In this document: one piece after another, positions 50,992 through 60,624 of the stretch
How positions within the stretch are numbered: the first letter of the stretch is position 1
How the letters are laid out: every line of letters begins with the position of its first letter
From: Planctomycetota bacterium
Lineage (GTDB): Bacteria; Planctomycetota; SZUA-567; H5-PLA8
Assembly (NCBI GenBank): GCA_015075375.1
Contig: JABTUM010000001.1
Location: 2,537,201 to 2,601,200 of the forward strand
DNA: 64,000 bases
Reading direction: 5' to 3'
Notes under the pieces: model-generated
The model's input: the letters and a program-made list of their open reading frames with translations, nothing else
Database searches by the model: none
Told to the model about the DNA's origin: nothing
Translations under genes and position numbers: made by a program

Positions 50992-53157
50992 TTACAGACC
51001 CGCGCGCTTGCGCGCGAGATTGATCAGCGCCTGATGCGTCCCCGCCGCCTCGGGGCCTTCGCTGTCATGCGGCGGCGTGCGCTGGACGTAGGTTCCGTCC
51101 GGATGCATGTCCCACGCCTGGCGCTGGTCGCGGCGCATCACCTGCAGGATTTCCCACAGCCGCTCGCGCAGCGCGCGCCCTTCGATCGGCGCGACGACTT
51201 CCACGCGCGAACTGAGGTTGCGGTACATCCAGTCCGCCGAGCCGATGAAGAAATCGCCGTCCAGCGGATCTTCGGCCCCGTTGCGGAAGAAGTAAATCCG
51301 GCTGTGCTCCAGGAACCGCCCGATCACCGAGGAGACGCGGATCCGCTCGCTCATCCCCGGCACGCCCGGACGCAGGCAGCAGAATCCGCGTACCACCAGG
51401 TCGATATTCACGCCCGCCTGGCTGGCCTCGTACAACGCCTCGATCACCGGGCCATCCTCAAGCTGGTTCATCTTGGCATAAATCTGAGCGGGCCGGCCGT
51501 CGCGCGCGTGAGCGGCTTCGCGGCGGATCATCTCCAGGAACCGGTCGCGCATCGTCACCGGCGCGACGAGCAGCTTGCGGTATTCGCGCTTCAACGAACG
51601 CCCGGTCAGGAAGTGGAAAACCTCGACGAGATCCTCGGTGATCTCGGGGCGGCACGTCAGCAGCCCCAAATCGGTGTACAGCCGAGCCGTCGTGCTGTTG
51701 TAGTTGCCGGTGCCGATGTGCGCGTACAGCCGCAGCCCTTCGGGCTCCTGCCGCACCACCAGCGCCGTCTTGTTGTGCGTCTTCAGCCCCACCACGCCGT
51801 AGACGACATGCACGCCGACCTTTTCGAGCTGATGCGCCCAGTAAATATTCCGCTCTTCGTCGAAGCGCGCTTTCAGTTCCACCAGGCAGACCACCTGCTT
51901 GCCCGATTGCGCGGCCCGCACCAGCGCGTGGATGAACGGACTGTTCTCCCCCGTCCGGTAGACCGTCATCTTGATCGCCAGCACCTTCGGGTCGTCGGCC
52001 GCCGCCAGGATGAAGCGCTCGACGCTCGCGTTGAAACTCTCGTAAGGCATGTGCACCAGCACGTCGCCGTTGCGAATCGTGCTGAAAAGGTCCAGGTCCT
52101 CGTCGCCCAGCAGCGGCGGAACGGCCGGCACGTGCGGGCGGTACTTCAGCGCCGGAAGGTTCAGGTCGGCGATCTGTCCCAGGCTCGTGTAATCCAGCTC
52201 GACCGGCATCTCGTACACGTCGTCGTCGGCCAGTTCGAGCTGGTCGACGAGCACCTTCAGGATCCAAGGATGCGGATGCGGGCCGTGCTCGAGCCGCACC
52301 GCGCGCGCGAAGCGCCGCTGGCGCAATTCTTCTTCCACCATCTCGAGCAGGTCTTCGGCGTCGTCCTCGTCGTGCTCCACGTCGGCGTTGCGCGTCACGC
52401 GGAACGGCATCACGCCCAGCAGCACCATGTTCGGAAACAAGTCCTGCAGGTTGTGCCGGATCAGGTCGGCCAGGCGCAGGAAGCGATGCCCGCCGTCTTC
52501 CGCCGCGTTCACGCGCACCCACGCCGGCAGCACGTCCGGAACCTTGACCCGCGCGAAGAGCTTCTCCTCGCGGTCCGGATGCCGCAGCATCACCCCCAGC
52601 GATGTCGTCAGGTTGCTGATGAACGGGAACGGATGCCCGGGATCGACGGCCAGCGGCGTCAGCACCGGGAAAACGTTGGCCCGGAAATACGCCCGCGCGC
52701 GCTGCCGCTCAGCATCGGCCAATTGGTTCCATTCCAGCAGATGCACGCCGTTTTCCGCCAGCGCCGGATGCAGCACTTGCTGGAAGCATTCCGCCAGCTT
52801 CACCAACTGGGGTTCCACCGCGCGCCGGATCGCCTGCAACTGCTCCTGCGGCGTGCGCCCGTCGGCCGTCCGCGAGAGCAAACCCGCGGCGCGTTGGCGG
52901 CACAGCCCGCCCACCCGCTTCATGAAAAACTCGTCGAGGTTCGAATTGTAGATGCTCAGGAACCGCACCCGCTCCATCAACGGCGTGCGTTCGTCCAGCG
53001 CCTCATGCAGCACCCGGCGGTTAAACTCCAGCCATTGCAGCTCGCGGTTCAAGTAACGCGGGCCGGCCTCCAGCGCCGCGGCGGGCGGCGCGGCGGGAGC
53101 AACATCCGGCGGCGCTTCAAGGCGCTCCCCGGCGGTACTCGCGGCAGGCTGATCCAT
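50992..53157 (-). CDS. ppk1: Polyphosphate kinase 1
   Basis: 721 residues from ATG 53157 with GGGGAGAG upstream. The PPK1 pattern is complete: YLNRELQWLEFNRRVLHEA near the N-terminus, SIYNSNLDEFFMKRVGGL, the central HIGTGNYNSTTARLYTDLGL with the phosphorylated His near 475-480, and RGFCCLRPGVPGMSERIRV near 600. It synthesises polyphosphate from ATP and can run in reverse. It is a single gene; no exopolyphosphatase is adjacent. An A+T-rich stretch upstream (TTAATATAAGG) may contain the promoter. Confidence 0.97.
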   Translation of the reverse strand: MDQPAASTAGERLEAPPDVAPAAPPAAALEAGPRYLNRELQWLEFNRRVLHEALDERTPLMERVRFLSIYNSNLDEFFMKRVGGLCRQRAAGLLSRTADGRTPQEQLQAIRRAVEPQLVKLAECFQQVLHPALAENGVHLLEWNQLADAERQRARAYFRANVFPVLTPLAVDPGHPFPFISNLTTSLGVMLRHPDREEKLFARVKVPDVLPAWVRVNAAEDGGHRFLRLADLIRHNLQDLFPNMVLLGVMPFRVTRNADVEHDEDDAEDLLEMVEEELRQRRFARAVRLEHGPHPHPWILKVLVDQLELADDDVYEMPVELDYTSLGQIADLNLPALKYRPHVPAVPPLLGDEDLDLFSTIRNGDVLVHMPYESFNASVERFILAAADDPKVLAIKMTVYRTGENSPFIHALVRAAQSGKQVVCLVELKARFDEERNIYWAHQLEKVGVHVVYGVVGLKTHNKTALVVRQEPEGLRLYAHIGTGNYNSTTARLYTDLGLLTCRPEITEDLVEVFHFLTGRSLKREYRKLLVAPVTMRDRFLEMIRREAAHARDGRPAQIYAKMNQLEDGPVIEALYEASQAGVNIDLVVRGFCCLRPGVPGMSERIRVSSVIGRFLEHSRIYFFRNGAEDPLDGDFFIGSADWMYRNLSSRVEVVAPIEGRALRERLWEILQVMRRDQRQAWDMHPDGTYVQRTPPHDSEGPEAAGTHQALINLARKRAGL

Positions 53158-53530
53158 CGCTCTCCCCAAAGCCCGGCTCGATCAACCCGATCGAATGGAG
53201 CCGGTGCTCCTTATATTAATGATCGGCGTCCCCATCCCGGATCGCGAGACGCTGTCGCAAGGCTGCTGGCGAGCCGTTCGGGAACGCACTCTTAACTATA
53301 TGTTCACGCAGGGAGGTGTCCACAGGCAGTGCACCCCAACGCCGCAGAACCGGCCGAATTTCGTAGGCGAACCGGCCATTCTTTACGGAAGATTCAATCG
53401 ATATTGGGGAGTGCCGCGGAACGGCCCAGGATATTAGCTGGAGAAAGCGTGCCATTGAGCGCGCGCCACCCCCGGAATGCGGCCTTAAATCGTGAGCGCA
53501 CTCCGGCAGGGGTGCGAGGAAAAGCGGCGG

Positions 53531-54430
53531 CTACCGCGCGCCCGCCACGCTGCGCCGCCGGTTCGCCGCTTGCACGCCGGAGCGCGGCGTACGCATCCGC
53601 CGCCGGTACGCGCGCGGACTGCAACCCATCTGCCGCCGGAAAAAGCGCGAGAACGAATACACGTCCGGAAACTCGAGTTCCCACGCCAGCGCCCCGATGG
53701 TCAGTTCGCCGTACACCAAATGCCGCGCCGCCAGCTCCGCGCGGAAACGGTCGAGGTAGCTTTTCAGCGGCAGGCCTTCGATCTGCCGAAACGCCGCCGA
53801 AAGGTGGCTCGTCGAATACCCCGCCTCCCGCGCCAAGTCCGCCACCGTCACCGGCCGCCCGCCGCGTTCGGCGATCCGCGACTTCACCCGCGCCACCAGC
53901 GCGCGCGTCGCGCCTTCATCCGCGGGAACTTCGTTCGACGCCGGACTCAGCCGCGCCAGCAGCGCCGCAAGCAGCGGTTCCACGACAGCGCGCTCCGCCT
54001 CGTTCAGTTGCGGAGCGTCCGGAAGCACCGCCACCAGCGCCGCACGCAGCGACGCGCACACCCCGTCCTCGCCCGCGCGCACGACGCTCGGCGCGGCCTG
54101 AGCATCCCCGCGCTCCAGCGTCACACTCAGCACCAGCGTCTCGTCGGCCAGCGCCGCGCGCCGGTGCGCCAAACCCGCCGGAATCGCGTACGCTTCCCCG
54201 GCCTCGAGCGTAAACGTCTGAGCCCCGGCCGTCAGTTCCACGCGGCCCTGCAACGCCACTTCCAGGCGTTCGAATTCCAACGCCGCTCGCGCCGCGGCCT
54301 GCGCCGCCGTCAGCCGCTCCCGGGCGTGGTAGTGATAGCGGCATGCGAAGCGCGACGCATGCAGCCCCACCGGGATCCGCGCCGGCGCCGCGGCACGCGG
54401 CGATGCAGGCTTGAGTTTTCGCCGCGGCAT
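53531..54430 (-). CDS. AraC-family transcriptional regulator
   Basis: 299 residues with AAGGGAG before ATG 54430. The N-terminal ~150 residues contain a cupin-type sensing domain (FERLEVALQGRVELTAGAQT, FTLEAGEAYAIPAGLAHRRA). The C-terminal part has the two AraC helix-turn-helix elements: VADLAREAGYSTSHLSAAFR near 218 and FPDVYSFSRFFRRQMGCSPR near 265. It activates or represses unknown targets in response to a small molecule. The neighbours (SEC-C protein and ppk1) give no clear clue. Confidence 0.92.
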   Translation of the reverse strand: MPRRKLKPASPRAAAPARIPVGLHASRFACRYHYHARERLTAAQAAARAALEFERLEVALQGRVELTAGAQTFTLEAGEAYAIPAGLAHRRAALADETLVLSVTLERGDAQAAPSVVRAGEDGVCASLRAALVAVLPDAPQLNEAERAVVEPLLAALLARLSPASNEVPADEGATRALVARVKSRIAERGGRPVTVADLAREAGYSTSHLSAAFRQIEGLPLKSYLDRFRAELAARHLVYGELTIGALAWELEFPDVYSFSRFFRRQMGCSPRAYRRRMRTPRSGVQAANRRRSVAGAR

Positions 54431-54598
54431 GAAACTCCCTTCCGTCAGGCCCCAGGTGCATACCTTTTGCGTATGATCGACTCGGTTTATAGCTTTTCAC
54501 CCATCCTTGCAAGCGCAAGCGCCGCCGGTACGTAATCTAACGTAAGCCCTCACCGCCGCTCGTTGCGCCTCCCCGCGAAGCGCCGTAGAGTCCCCTCC

Positions 54599-55054
54599 AT
54601 GGACCCGCTCATCGGAACCGCGCAGTGCCCGCACCTCGGCTTCGGCGCGCGCGACGCCCTGCCCTGCTGCCACGCCGACGCGCAGACCCGCGAAGCCTGC
54701 GGCAAGCACGCGCCCAACCCCGCCGCCCGCGGCAAGTCCTCCGCCGAACTCGATACCCTCGGACTCGAAGCCTGGTTCTGCCGCGTCCTCGGAACCGACG
54801 CGCTGCCCCCCGAAGCCCTCCGCCTCGCCGAACGCGAACGCGCCGCCAAGCACACCGAACGCGCCCCCGGCTTCCGGCCCCCCAACGCCGCCGCCGGACG
54901 CGGCGCCCCGCGCCCCGAACGCGAACAAGACCCCGGCGCCGACCAGCCCGTCATCCCCACCCACACGCTCAAGCGCGAAGGCCGCGCCACTCGTCCAAAC
55001 GATCCATGCCCCTGCGGCAGCGGTAAGAAATTCAAGAAGTGCTGCATGCGCTGA
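54599..55054 (+). CDS. SEC-C motif protein
   Basis: 151 residues from ATG 54599. The C-terminus carries the SEC-C zinc motif NDPCPCGSGKKFKKCC, best known from the end of SecA but also found on many small accessory proteins. The N-terminal part has additional Cys residues (AQCPHLGFGARDALPCCHAD) and a poorly conserved middle rich in Ala, Arg and Pro. It probably binds zinc and interacts with partners; its function is unknown. Confidence 0.85.
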   Translation: MDPLIGTAQCPHLGFGARDALPCCHADAQTREACGKHAPNPAARGKSSAELDTLGLEAWFCRVLGTDALPPEALRLAERERAAKHTERAPGFRPPNAAAGRGAPRPEREQDPGADQPVIPTHTLKREGRATRPNDPCPCGSGKKFKKCCMR

Positions 55055-55196
55055 ATACGCCCTGCCTTGCCGTTTGCCGTCTGAAACCGGTCCTCCAATT
55101 CCGTCTTTGCACGCCATTCACGCCTGCTACATACTCCCCGCGATCGGACCGGCTACCCTGGACGGTTTCGAACGAACCCTCCAGGAGCAAGCCGCT

Positions 55197-55730
55197 ATGT
55201 TCGAACCGAACAAGCCAACCGGTCCGCTGCCTCAGTCCGTGCCGAAGGAGATTTCCATGCCCAAGCTGGCCGTGCCCATCACCGTGCGCGCCGCGTTCCT
55301 CGATCCCTTCGGCGCGGCCCTCGACCGCGCGCAGCAAGTCGTCGCCACCGCCGACCGCGCAGTCCCCTTCCGCGAGGACGGCGTGATCCTCAAGCGCGAG
55401 ATTCCCGTCGGTACCGATTTCGAAGTCGCGCTTTGGGTCGACAAGGACGAAGCCGTCATCTACCGCGGCGAAGTCCCCGTCCCCGAACGCCACCAGGCCG
55501 CGCTCCAGGAATCCCTGCGCCAGTCGCGCCGCTCCAGTACCAGCTTGAAAATCGCCCGCGACCTCACCGAGAACGTCGCGCCCAAGCTCACCTTCTTCGC
55601 CGACATCTGGTGGGCCGTCCGCGTCGCGCGCACCGGTTTCGCCGAGTACCAGGTCCACATCGGCGAGGAAGGCATCGGGACGCAAAAGTGGGTCACCCAA
55701 AGCCAGCTCTGGGTCAGCCTGAAAGAATGA
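55197..55730 (+). CDS. Hypothetical soluble protein
   Basis: 177 residues from ATG 55197 with CCAGGAG about 10 bases upstream; ATG 55257 is an alternative. Beta-rich: VPITVRAAFLDPFGAALDRA, VILKREIPVGTDFEVALWVD, LKIARDLTENVAPKLTFFAD and a closing YQVHIGEEGIGTQKWVTQSQ. No signal peptide and no recognised domain. Its stop codon overlaps the next gene's ATG (ATGA), so it is translationally coupled to the AlkD-like HEAT protein and may share its function. Confidence 0.6.
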   Translation: MFEPNKPTGPLPQSVPKEISMPKLAVPITVRAAFLDPFGAALDRAQQVVATADRAVPFREDGVILKREIPVGTDFEVALWVDKDEAVIYRGEVPVPERHQAALQESLRQSRRSSTSLKIARDLTENVAPKLTFFADIWWAVRVARTGFAEYQVHIGEEGIGTQKWVTQSQLWVSLKE

Positions 55731-56554
55731 CCGCCGCCCGGCCCGCTCCCCGGCGCAAGGGCGCGCGGCGCATGGCCGAAATCCCGCCCGCCGTACTCGC
55801 CGCGCTTAACGCCGGCCGCGAAGAAACCATCACGCTCGTCGAGTGGCTTGCCATCGACGTCCGCAAGCTCGCGCGAGCCTTGGCGGCCGATACCGGCCTC
55901 GACCCCGCGGCCCTCGGCCGCGACGCCGACGCGCTCGCCGCACTCGGCATCGCCGCGCGCGGCAAAGGCATGGGCGCCGCGCTCCGCAAACATCTCGACG
56001 CCCACAAACAGCGCGAAGCGGTCGAAGCGCGCCTCGCCGAACACCCCAGCGATACGGTCCGCGCCTGGGCCTGCTACGCCGCCGTCGCCGAATCGAAACT
56101 CCCGCTCCCGCGCAGGCTCGCCCGAGCCAAGCCCTTCGCCGCCGACCGCTCCATGGCCGTCCGCGAAACCGCCTGGGACGCCCTGCGCCCGCATCTAGCC
56201 GCCGATCTCCCCCGCGCCTTCGCGCTTCTCGAACGCTGGGTCCGCGACGAAGACTTCCGCGTCCGCCGCTGCGCCGTCGAAGCCACCCGCCCTCGCGGCG
56301 TCTGGTGCGCGCATCTCGATACACTCAAGCGCGACCCCGAACCCGGCCTCGCGCTCCTCGAACCGCTCCGCGCCGACCCGCACCGCTACGTCCAGACCAG
56401 CGTCGCCAACTGGATCAACGACGCCAGCAAGGACCGCGCCGATTGGGTCCGCGCGCTCGCCAAGCGCTGGCTCCGCGAGTCCCCCCGCGACGAAACCCGC
56501 TGGATCGTCAACCACGCCACCCGCACCCTGCGCAAAAAAGCCGCCGCCGGATAA
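55727..56554 (+). CDS. HEAT-repeat DNA alkylation repair-like protein (AlkD/AlkC-like)
   Basis: 275 residues starting at ATG 55727, overlapping the previous stop. A helical HEAT solenoid is visible in repeated patterns: MAVRETAWDALRPHLAADLP, RVRRCAVEATRPRGVWCAHL, YVQTSVANWINDASKDRADW and TRWIVNHATRTLRKKAAAG. This is the layout of the AlkD/AlkC family that excises bulky or methylated bases, although some members have other roles. The substrate is not clear. Translationally coupled to the preceding unknown gene. Confidence 0.82.
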   Translation: MTAARPAPRRKGARRMAEIPPAVLAALNAGREETITLVEWLAIDVRKLARALAADTGLDPAALGRDADALAALGIAARGKGMGAALRKHLDAHKQREAVEARLAEHPSDTVRAWACYAAVAESKLPLPRRLARAKPFAADRSMAVRETAWDALRPHLAADLPRAFALLERWVRDEDFRVRRCAVEATRPRGVWCAHLDTLKRDPEPGLALLEPLRADPHRYVQTSVANWINDASKDRADWVRALAKRWLRESPRDETRWIVNHATRTLRKKAAAG

Positions 56555-56618
56555 GCCCGCTCCCCGAAAGCCAAAATCAGGAATCCCAAATGCGCGCCCC
56601 CGCGCTACGCTGCTGCGC

Positions 56619-57575
56619 ATGACCTCTTCCGCCGCCCCGCTCCGACTCGGCCTCCTCGGCTCCGCCGAAGCCCGTGCGCCGTTCGAACGCCTCGCCGCCG
56701 CCGATCCGCACGCCGAACCCGCCGCCGCCGCCGAAGCCCCCGGCGAACTGCCCGCCGCGCTCGATGCCGCGGTCGTCGCCACGCCGCTCGAACGCCGCGC
56801 CGCCGACGCCTGCGCGCTCCTCGAACGCGGACTGCATGTGCTCCTGCCCGTCCCCTTCGCCGTCGAATACGCGGCCTTCGACGCGCTCATGGCCCGCGCC
56901 AACGCGAAGAACCTGCGCATCGGCGCGTGGCTTCCGTTGCGCTTCGATGCCGCGGCCATCCGCATGCGCCAGATCGTCCTCGACCACGCGCTCGGCCTCC
57001 CGCACTCCGCGCAGCTCGAAAGGCTCCGCTCCAGCGGCGGCGACGGCTACCTCGGCCACGCCCTCCCGCTCCTCAACCTCGCCTGCTGGATTATGGGCGA
57101 AGCCCCCATCGGACTCGGCATCCGGCCCGACCGCCTCGCGCGAGCCGAAGTACCGGCCCGCGAAGCCCACGGCTTCCTCGCCTTCGGCCACGCCGGCGAA
57201 CCGCTCGCTTTCACCACCCTCCCCGGCCCGCAGCCCGAAATCCCGACCGGCTGGGCGCTGCGGGTCGCGTGCGCCGGCGGAGCGCTGCGCCTCGGCGCCG
57301 ACCGCCGCCTCCTCGTCTCCACGCGCGGCGAAGCCTGGCGGCCCGAAGCCTGCGCGCTCAACGATCCGGCCGCCGAAAACTTCGCCGACTGGATCGAAGC
57401 CTGCCGCACCGGGCGCGAACCCGAAACCAACGCGCTCGACGGCCTCCAGTCCATCGCGCTCACCGCGGCCGCCGCGCAAGCCGCCCGCGAACGCCGCACC
57501 GTCGAACTCGTACGCTTCCACTACGAACAGGCGCTCGACGAAGCCTGGGAACGCGCGCGGAGGGCCGGAGCATGA
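56619..57575 (+). CDS. Gfo/Idh/MocA-type oxidoreductase (divergent)
   Basis: 318 residues. The N-terminus (LRLGLLGSAEARAPFERLAA) and the VVATPLERRAADACALLERG segment follow the Gfo/Idh/MocA Rossmann pattern. The usual EKP is replaced by LPVPFAVEY, so it is divergent and could have altered activity. It is coupled (ATGA overlap) to the GH88/105 gene that follows, which suggests action on the released unsaturated uronic sugar. Confidence 0.75.
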   Translation: MTSSAAPLRLGLLGSAEARAPFERLAAADPHAEPAAAAEAPGELPAALDAAVVATPLERRAADACALLERGLHVLLPVPFAVEYAAFDALMARANAKNLRIGAWLPLRFDAAAIRMRQIVLDHALGLPHSAQLERLRSSGGDGYLGHALPLLNLACWIMGEAPIGLGIRPDRLARAEVPAREAHGFLAFGHAGEPLAFTTLPGPQPEIPTGWALRVACAGGALRLGADRRLLVSTRGEAWRPEACALNDPAAENFADWIEACRTGREPETNALDGLQSIALTAAAAQAARERRTVELVRFHYEQALDEAWERARRAGA

Positions 57576-58618
57576 TGCCGCTGCCCGCACTCGCCGCCGC
57601 TGCCGGCGCGCGCGTCGCCGCGCGCCTCATGCGCCGCCGCGATTACCCCGCCAACTACACCAACGACCTCGCGCTCGAAGGACTGCTCCGCTTCGGAGCC
57701 GCCTCGAAAAGCCAGGAGCCGATCGAATTTGTGCGTGCGGTTTTGACCCAATTTCGCGGCTGGAAGCCCGCCGACGGGCTCACTTGGCGCAGCAATCCGT
57801 TCACCTTCATCCATCTCAGTTACGCGCAGTTCAGCGGCGAACGCGCCTGGCTCGACGGCTGGGTCGAGGACGCGCGCGCCTGCCTGAAGGACGTCCCGCG
57901 CGACGCGGCCGGCGGAGCTTGCTTCGTGCACCGCCCGTGGACCGGGCGCATCTTCGTCGACATGCTCCAGGCTTACGCCGTGCGTATGGCCGCCGCGGGG
58001 AAACTTTCCGGCGATGGAGCGTTTTTCGACGAAGCCGCCGCGCAGTACAAGCACCAGCGCGACGCGCTGCGCGATCCCGAAACGGGCCTTTGGAGCCAGG
58101 GGCGCGGATGGGGGCCCGGCGCCGATTTCATCGCGCCGCTGGCCTGGCTGCGCGGGCAGGGCTGGGTCATCCGCGGCATGGTCGAATGCCTCGCGCTCAC
58201 GCCGCCCGAACACCCCGCCGCAGGCATCCTGCGTGAATTATTGCACGAATTTTCGCGCGATTTACTCCGCCTTCAGGACGCCCGAGGCATGTGGCACCAG
58301 GTCCCGCACCGCGCCGACAGCTACCCCGAAACCACCGGCACCGGCCTCATCACGCACTACCTGCTCCGCGCCGCCGCCGCCGGATTCCTCCCCGCCGATC
58401 CTTACCGCACCGCCGGCGAACGCGCCCTCGCCGCGCTCTGCGGCTTCGTCACCCGCGACGGCACCGTCCTCAACGGGAGTTTCGGCTGCGGACCGCTGCT
58501 GAATGTCGCCGACTACCTGTACCGCCCCGCCCCGCCCGGCGACGCGCACACCGCCGGCACCACGCTCCTCGCCTGCAGCGCCGCCGCAGAAGATGGGGTT
58601 TTGGGTTTTAGATTTTGA
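57572..58618 (+). CDS. Glycoside hydrolase family 88/105 (unsaturated glucuronyl/rhamnogalacturonyl hydrolase)
   Basis: 348 residues. Typical (alpha/alpha)6-barrel signatures are present: RPWTGRIFVDMLQAYAVRMA, then YKHQRDALRDPETGLWSQGR, GWGPGADFIAPLAWLRGQGW and MWHQVPHRADSYPETTGTGL. These enzymes remove the unsaturated sugar left by polysaccharide lyases during pectin or glycosaminoglycan use. No signal peptide is seen, so it acts in the cytoplasm. The final residues (GVLGFRF) are encoded by an A+T-rich heptamer repeat, so the original end may have been altered. Confidence 0.88.
   Translation: MMPLPALAAAAGARVAARLMRRRDYPANYTNDLALEGLLRFGAASKSQEPIEFVRAVLTQFRGWKPADGLTWRSNPFTFIHLSYAQFSGERAWLDGWVEDARACLKDVPRDAAGGACFVHRPWTGRIFVDMLQAYAVRMAAAGKLSGDGAFFDEAAAQYKHQRDALRDPETGLWSQGRGWGPGADFIAPLAWLRGQGWVIRGMVECLALTPPEHPAAGILRELLHEFSRDLLRLQDARGMWHQVPHRADSYPETTGTGLITHYLLRAAAAGFLPADPYRTAGERALAALCGFVTRDGTVLNGSFGCGPLLNVADYLYRPAPPGDAHTAGTTLLACSAAAEDGVLGFRF
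58599..58617. repeat. Heptamer-type GATTTT/GGGTTTT repeat at a gene end
   Basis: Short A+T-rich tract of the same family as at 2194 and 5609, on the opposite strand, covering the last codons of the GH88/105 gene. Confidence 0.6.
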
Positions 58619-58628
58619 TCGGCCCCGC

Positions 58629-59546
58629 TTACTCCGTCACCTGCGCCAGCCGCTTCGACCGCGACGGCCGTTCCGGTTTCGGCTTCGGCGCGCCGGTATC
58701 GTGATCGGTCGGGTGCCGCCGCTCCGGCGGAGGCGGTTGATAGTCCAGCCGTTCGACGCCCAGCGCGTGCAGCGTCGCGCGCTCCAGCGGCGAAAACGCC
58801 GCCGGATCGGAACGGTCGAAGCGCAGAGGTTCGCGCAGCGAAGGAGCGCCGTTGCGGATCAAGCGCAGCTTCGTCGAACGGTTTCCGGACGCCGAATGCA
58901 GCATCAGCGGATGCATCAAATACACCGTCCCGATGGGACCGCATAGCGGCACGAAGGTCCGGCACTCCCGCCCGAAACGGTAATCCAGACGCAGCGCCTT
59001 GGCGCTCAAACCTTCAGGATGCGCCAGCAGCGCCCGCGCGATCGGGCCCAATGCTTCCGGCGCGATGTACGTCGCTCCGCCGTCCGCCGCCACGTCGCTC
59101 CACAGCCACACCGTCAGCAGCCCCAATTCGGGGCTGTCCAGAAAGTGATTGAAGTCCCCGTCCACGTGCCAGCCGTTCGATTCCGCGTCCGGAAGCGAAG
59201 CCTTCGCTCCCGCCGGATCCGGCGCGTTGACGATGAAGCCGTCGTTCTGCAGCCACGGCCCGTCGATCCGCTCCGCGCCCCCCAGCAGCCGGCAGCACGC
59301 GTCCCAGACTTTCGGCGCGAAGCGCGCTACGTCGTAGACGTGCTTGATCCCGAACTGCTGGCCCAGAAACAGGAGCTGCCTGGGCCACGTCGAAGGCTGC
59401 GCCGGATCGATCCCCGCGCGCGCGAACGCCTCCGCGACCCAGCGTTCCGCGACCTGCCGCTCGAAGCAATCGTCCAGCCGGACCCAGCCCTGCGTGACGA
59501 ATTGCTCGACTTCTTCCGCGCTTAAACCTGAATAGGAGCCGCCCAT
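58629..59546 (-). CDS. Phytanoyl-CoA dioxygenase (PhyH) family protein
   Basis: 305 residues from ATG 59546. It has the Fe(II)/2-oxoglutarate HxD motif in NGWHVDGDFNHF near 129, the distal His in YLMHPLMLHSASGN near 215 and the following Arg (RSTKLRLIRN). These are the features of the PhyH family of 2OG oxygenases, which hydroxylate small molecules. The basic C-terminal tail (PKPKPERPSRSKRL) is unusual. It is the last of a run of three minus-strand PhyH-type genes. Confidence 0.88.
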   Translation of the reverse strand: MGGSYSGLSAEEVEQFVTQGWVRLDDCFERQVAERWVAEAFARAGIDPAQPSTWPRQLLFLGQQFGIKHVYDVARFAPKVWDACCRLLGGAERIDGPWLQNDGFIVNAPDPAGAKASLPDAESNGWHVDGDFNHFLDSPELGLLTVWLWSDVAADGGATYIAPEALGPIARALLAHPEGLSAKALRLDYRFGRECRTFVPLCGPIGTVYLMHPLMLHSASGNRSTKLRLIRNGAPSLREPLRFDRSDPAAFSPLERATLHALGVERLDYQPPPPERRHPTDHDTGAPKPKPERPSRSKRLAQVTE

Positions 59547-59679
59547 ACCTTCGAACTCCCCGTGAGAGCCTCGAACCGCACGCCGCCCCCGCCGCATCTC
59601 GAACCTGAATTCCTTGAGCCCGCCCCATCGAATGCTTCCAAGGCAGGAGCTGCGCTTCACGTTTACGCCCTGCGCCTCT

Positions 59680-60432
59680 CTACTCCGTCACCTTCGGCCG
59701 CTGCCACACATACGCGCCCTTCAAGATCGCCTGCTGCCGCTCGGTCAATCCCTCCAGCGCCGCGTTCATCGGCTTCTGGCTCCACTGCATGTACCCCGGG
59801 CAGTATTTCAAAAGCACGCTGCGCCGCTCCCCCGTCTGCTTCGTCCACGGCCAGGTGCCGTGCGTCAGCGATTCGGTGAAGATCACCACGTCGCCGGCCT
59901 GCTGCGGCACCTGCCGCACCAGCGGATTGTCGGCCAGTCCGTACCATTTATCGGGCATTTTGAACTGGGATTTGTGCGAGCCCGGGATGCAGCAGAATCC
60001 GCCCACGCCCGGTTCGATGTCCGTCAGCGCGAAGCTCACCACGATCAGCCCGTTGTGGATGCGCTGCCCGTTCGCCACGTAGAAGCAGCCGTAGCTGAAC
60101 ATGTCGGCATGATGGTGCAGCCCGTGCGCTTCGGGCGCGGCCTTCGCCGAAGCCGCCATGCCGTAAGCGTGGTCGAGCCGGAAGTTGTCGCCCAGCAGGT
60201 CCACCAAGAGCGGGAAAAGCTTCGGATGGTCGATCAGCTCGCGCCATTCCGCGCCCCAGCTTAAGAAGTTTCCGAAGCGCGAATCGTTCGGATTGTTCTT
60301 GGGGTCCTTGATCCCGCGTTCTTCCATATGCGTGCGCATCCGCTCGACCTGCTCCTTCGGAAGCACGTTCGGAACCAGCAAGTAACCCTGCAAGTCGAAG
60401 AGAAAGCGCTGTTCTTCGCTCATCCCGCTCAT
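59680..60432 (-). CDS. Phytanoyl-CoA dioxygenase (PhyH) family protein
   Basis: 250 residues with GAGGG before ATG 60432. The start FLFDLQGYLLVPNVLPKEQV is the usual PhyH opening. The metal motif appears as LHHHADMF near 103, with the second His in ESLTHGTWPW near 187 and the Arg in GERRSVLLKYCPGYMQW. It would be a 2-oxoglutarate-dependent oxygenase of unknown substrate. A second PhyH gene lies 190 bases upstream on the same strand. Confidence 0.9.
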   Translation of the reverse strand: MSGMSEEQRFLFDLQGYLLVPNVLPKEQVERMRTHMEERGIKDPKNNPNDSRFGNFLSWGAEWRELIDHPKLFPLLVDLLGDNFRLDHAYGMAASAKAAPEAHGLHHHADMFSYGCFYVANGQRIHNGLIVVSFALTDIEPGVGGFCCIPGSHKSQFKMPDKWYGLADNPLVRQVPQQAGDVVIFTESLTHGTWPWTKQTGERRSVLLKYCPGYMQWSQKPMNAALEGLTERQQAILKGAYVWQRPKVTE

Positions 60433-60579
60433 GGCTGAAGCCCTCGATTTTAAGGTAAGAAAAGGAAGGTAAAAAGAAGCCCTGCAACGAAGCCCGAACG
60501 CCGCCCGCTCTGTCCCGGATTCCGTGCACCGTTCGCTGTTTACCGTTTACCTGCCCCGCTCCGGCCACGAAAAGACAGA

Positions 60580-60603
60580 GGGCTCCCGCCTGCGCGGGAG
60601 CCC
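60580..60603 (-). terminator. Terminator after the third PhyH gene
   Basis: GGGCTCCCGC (60580-60589) pairs with GCGGGAGCCC (60594-60603) around CTGC. On the minus strand the stem is followed by TCTGTCTTTTC, a loose T tract. It lies directly after the stop codon of the 60625-61458 gene. Confidence 0.75.
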
Positions 60604-60624
60604 CCTGAATCCTCGAGCTGCGGA

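Noticed and set aside
53158..53530. Gene in the gap between ppk1 and the AraC gene
   Set aside because: Only short frames without motifs or start signals; probably holds the ppk1 promoter.
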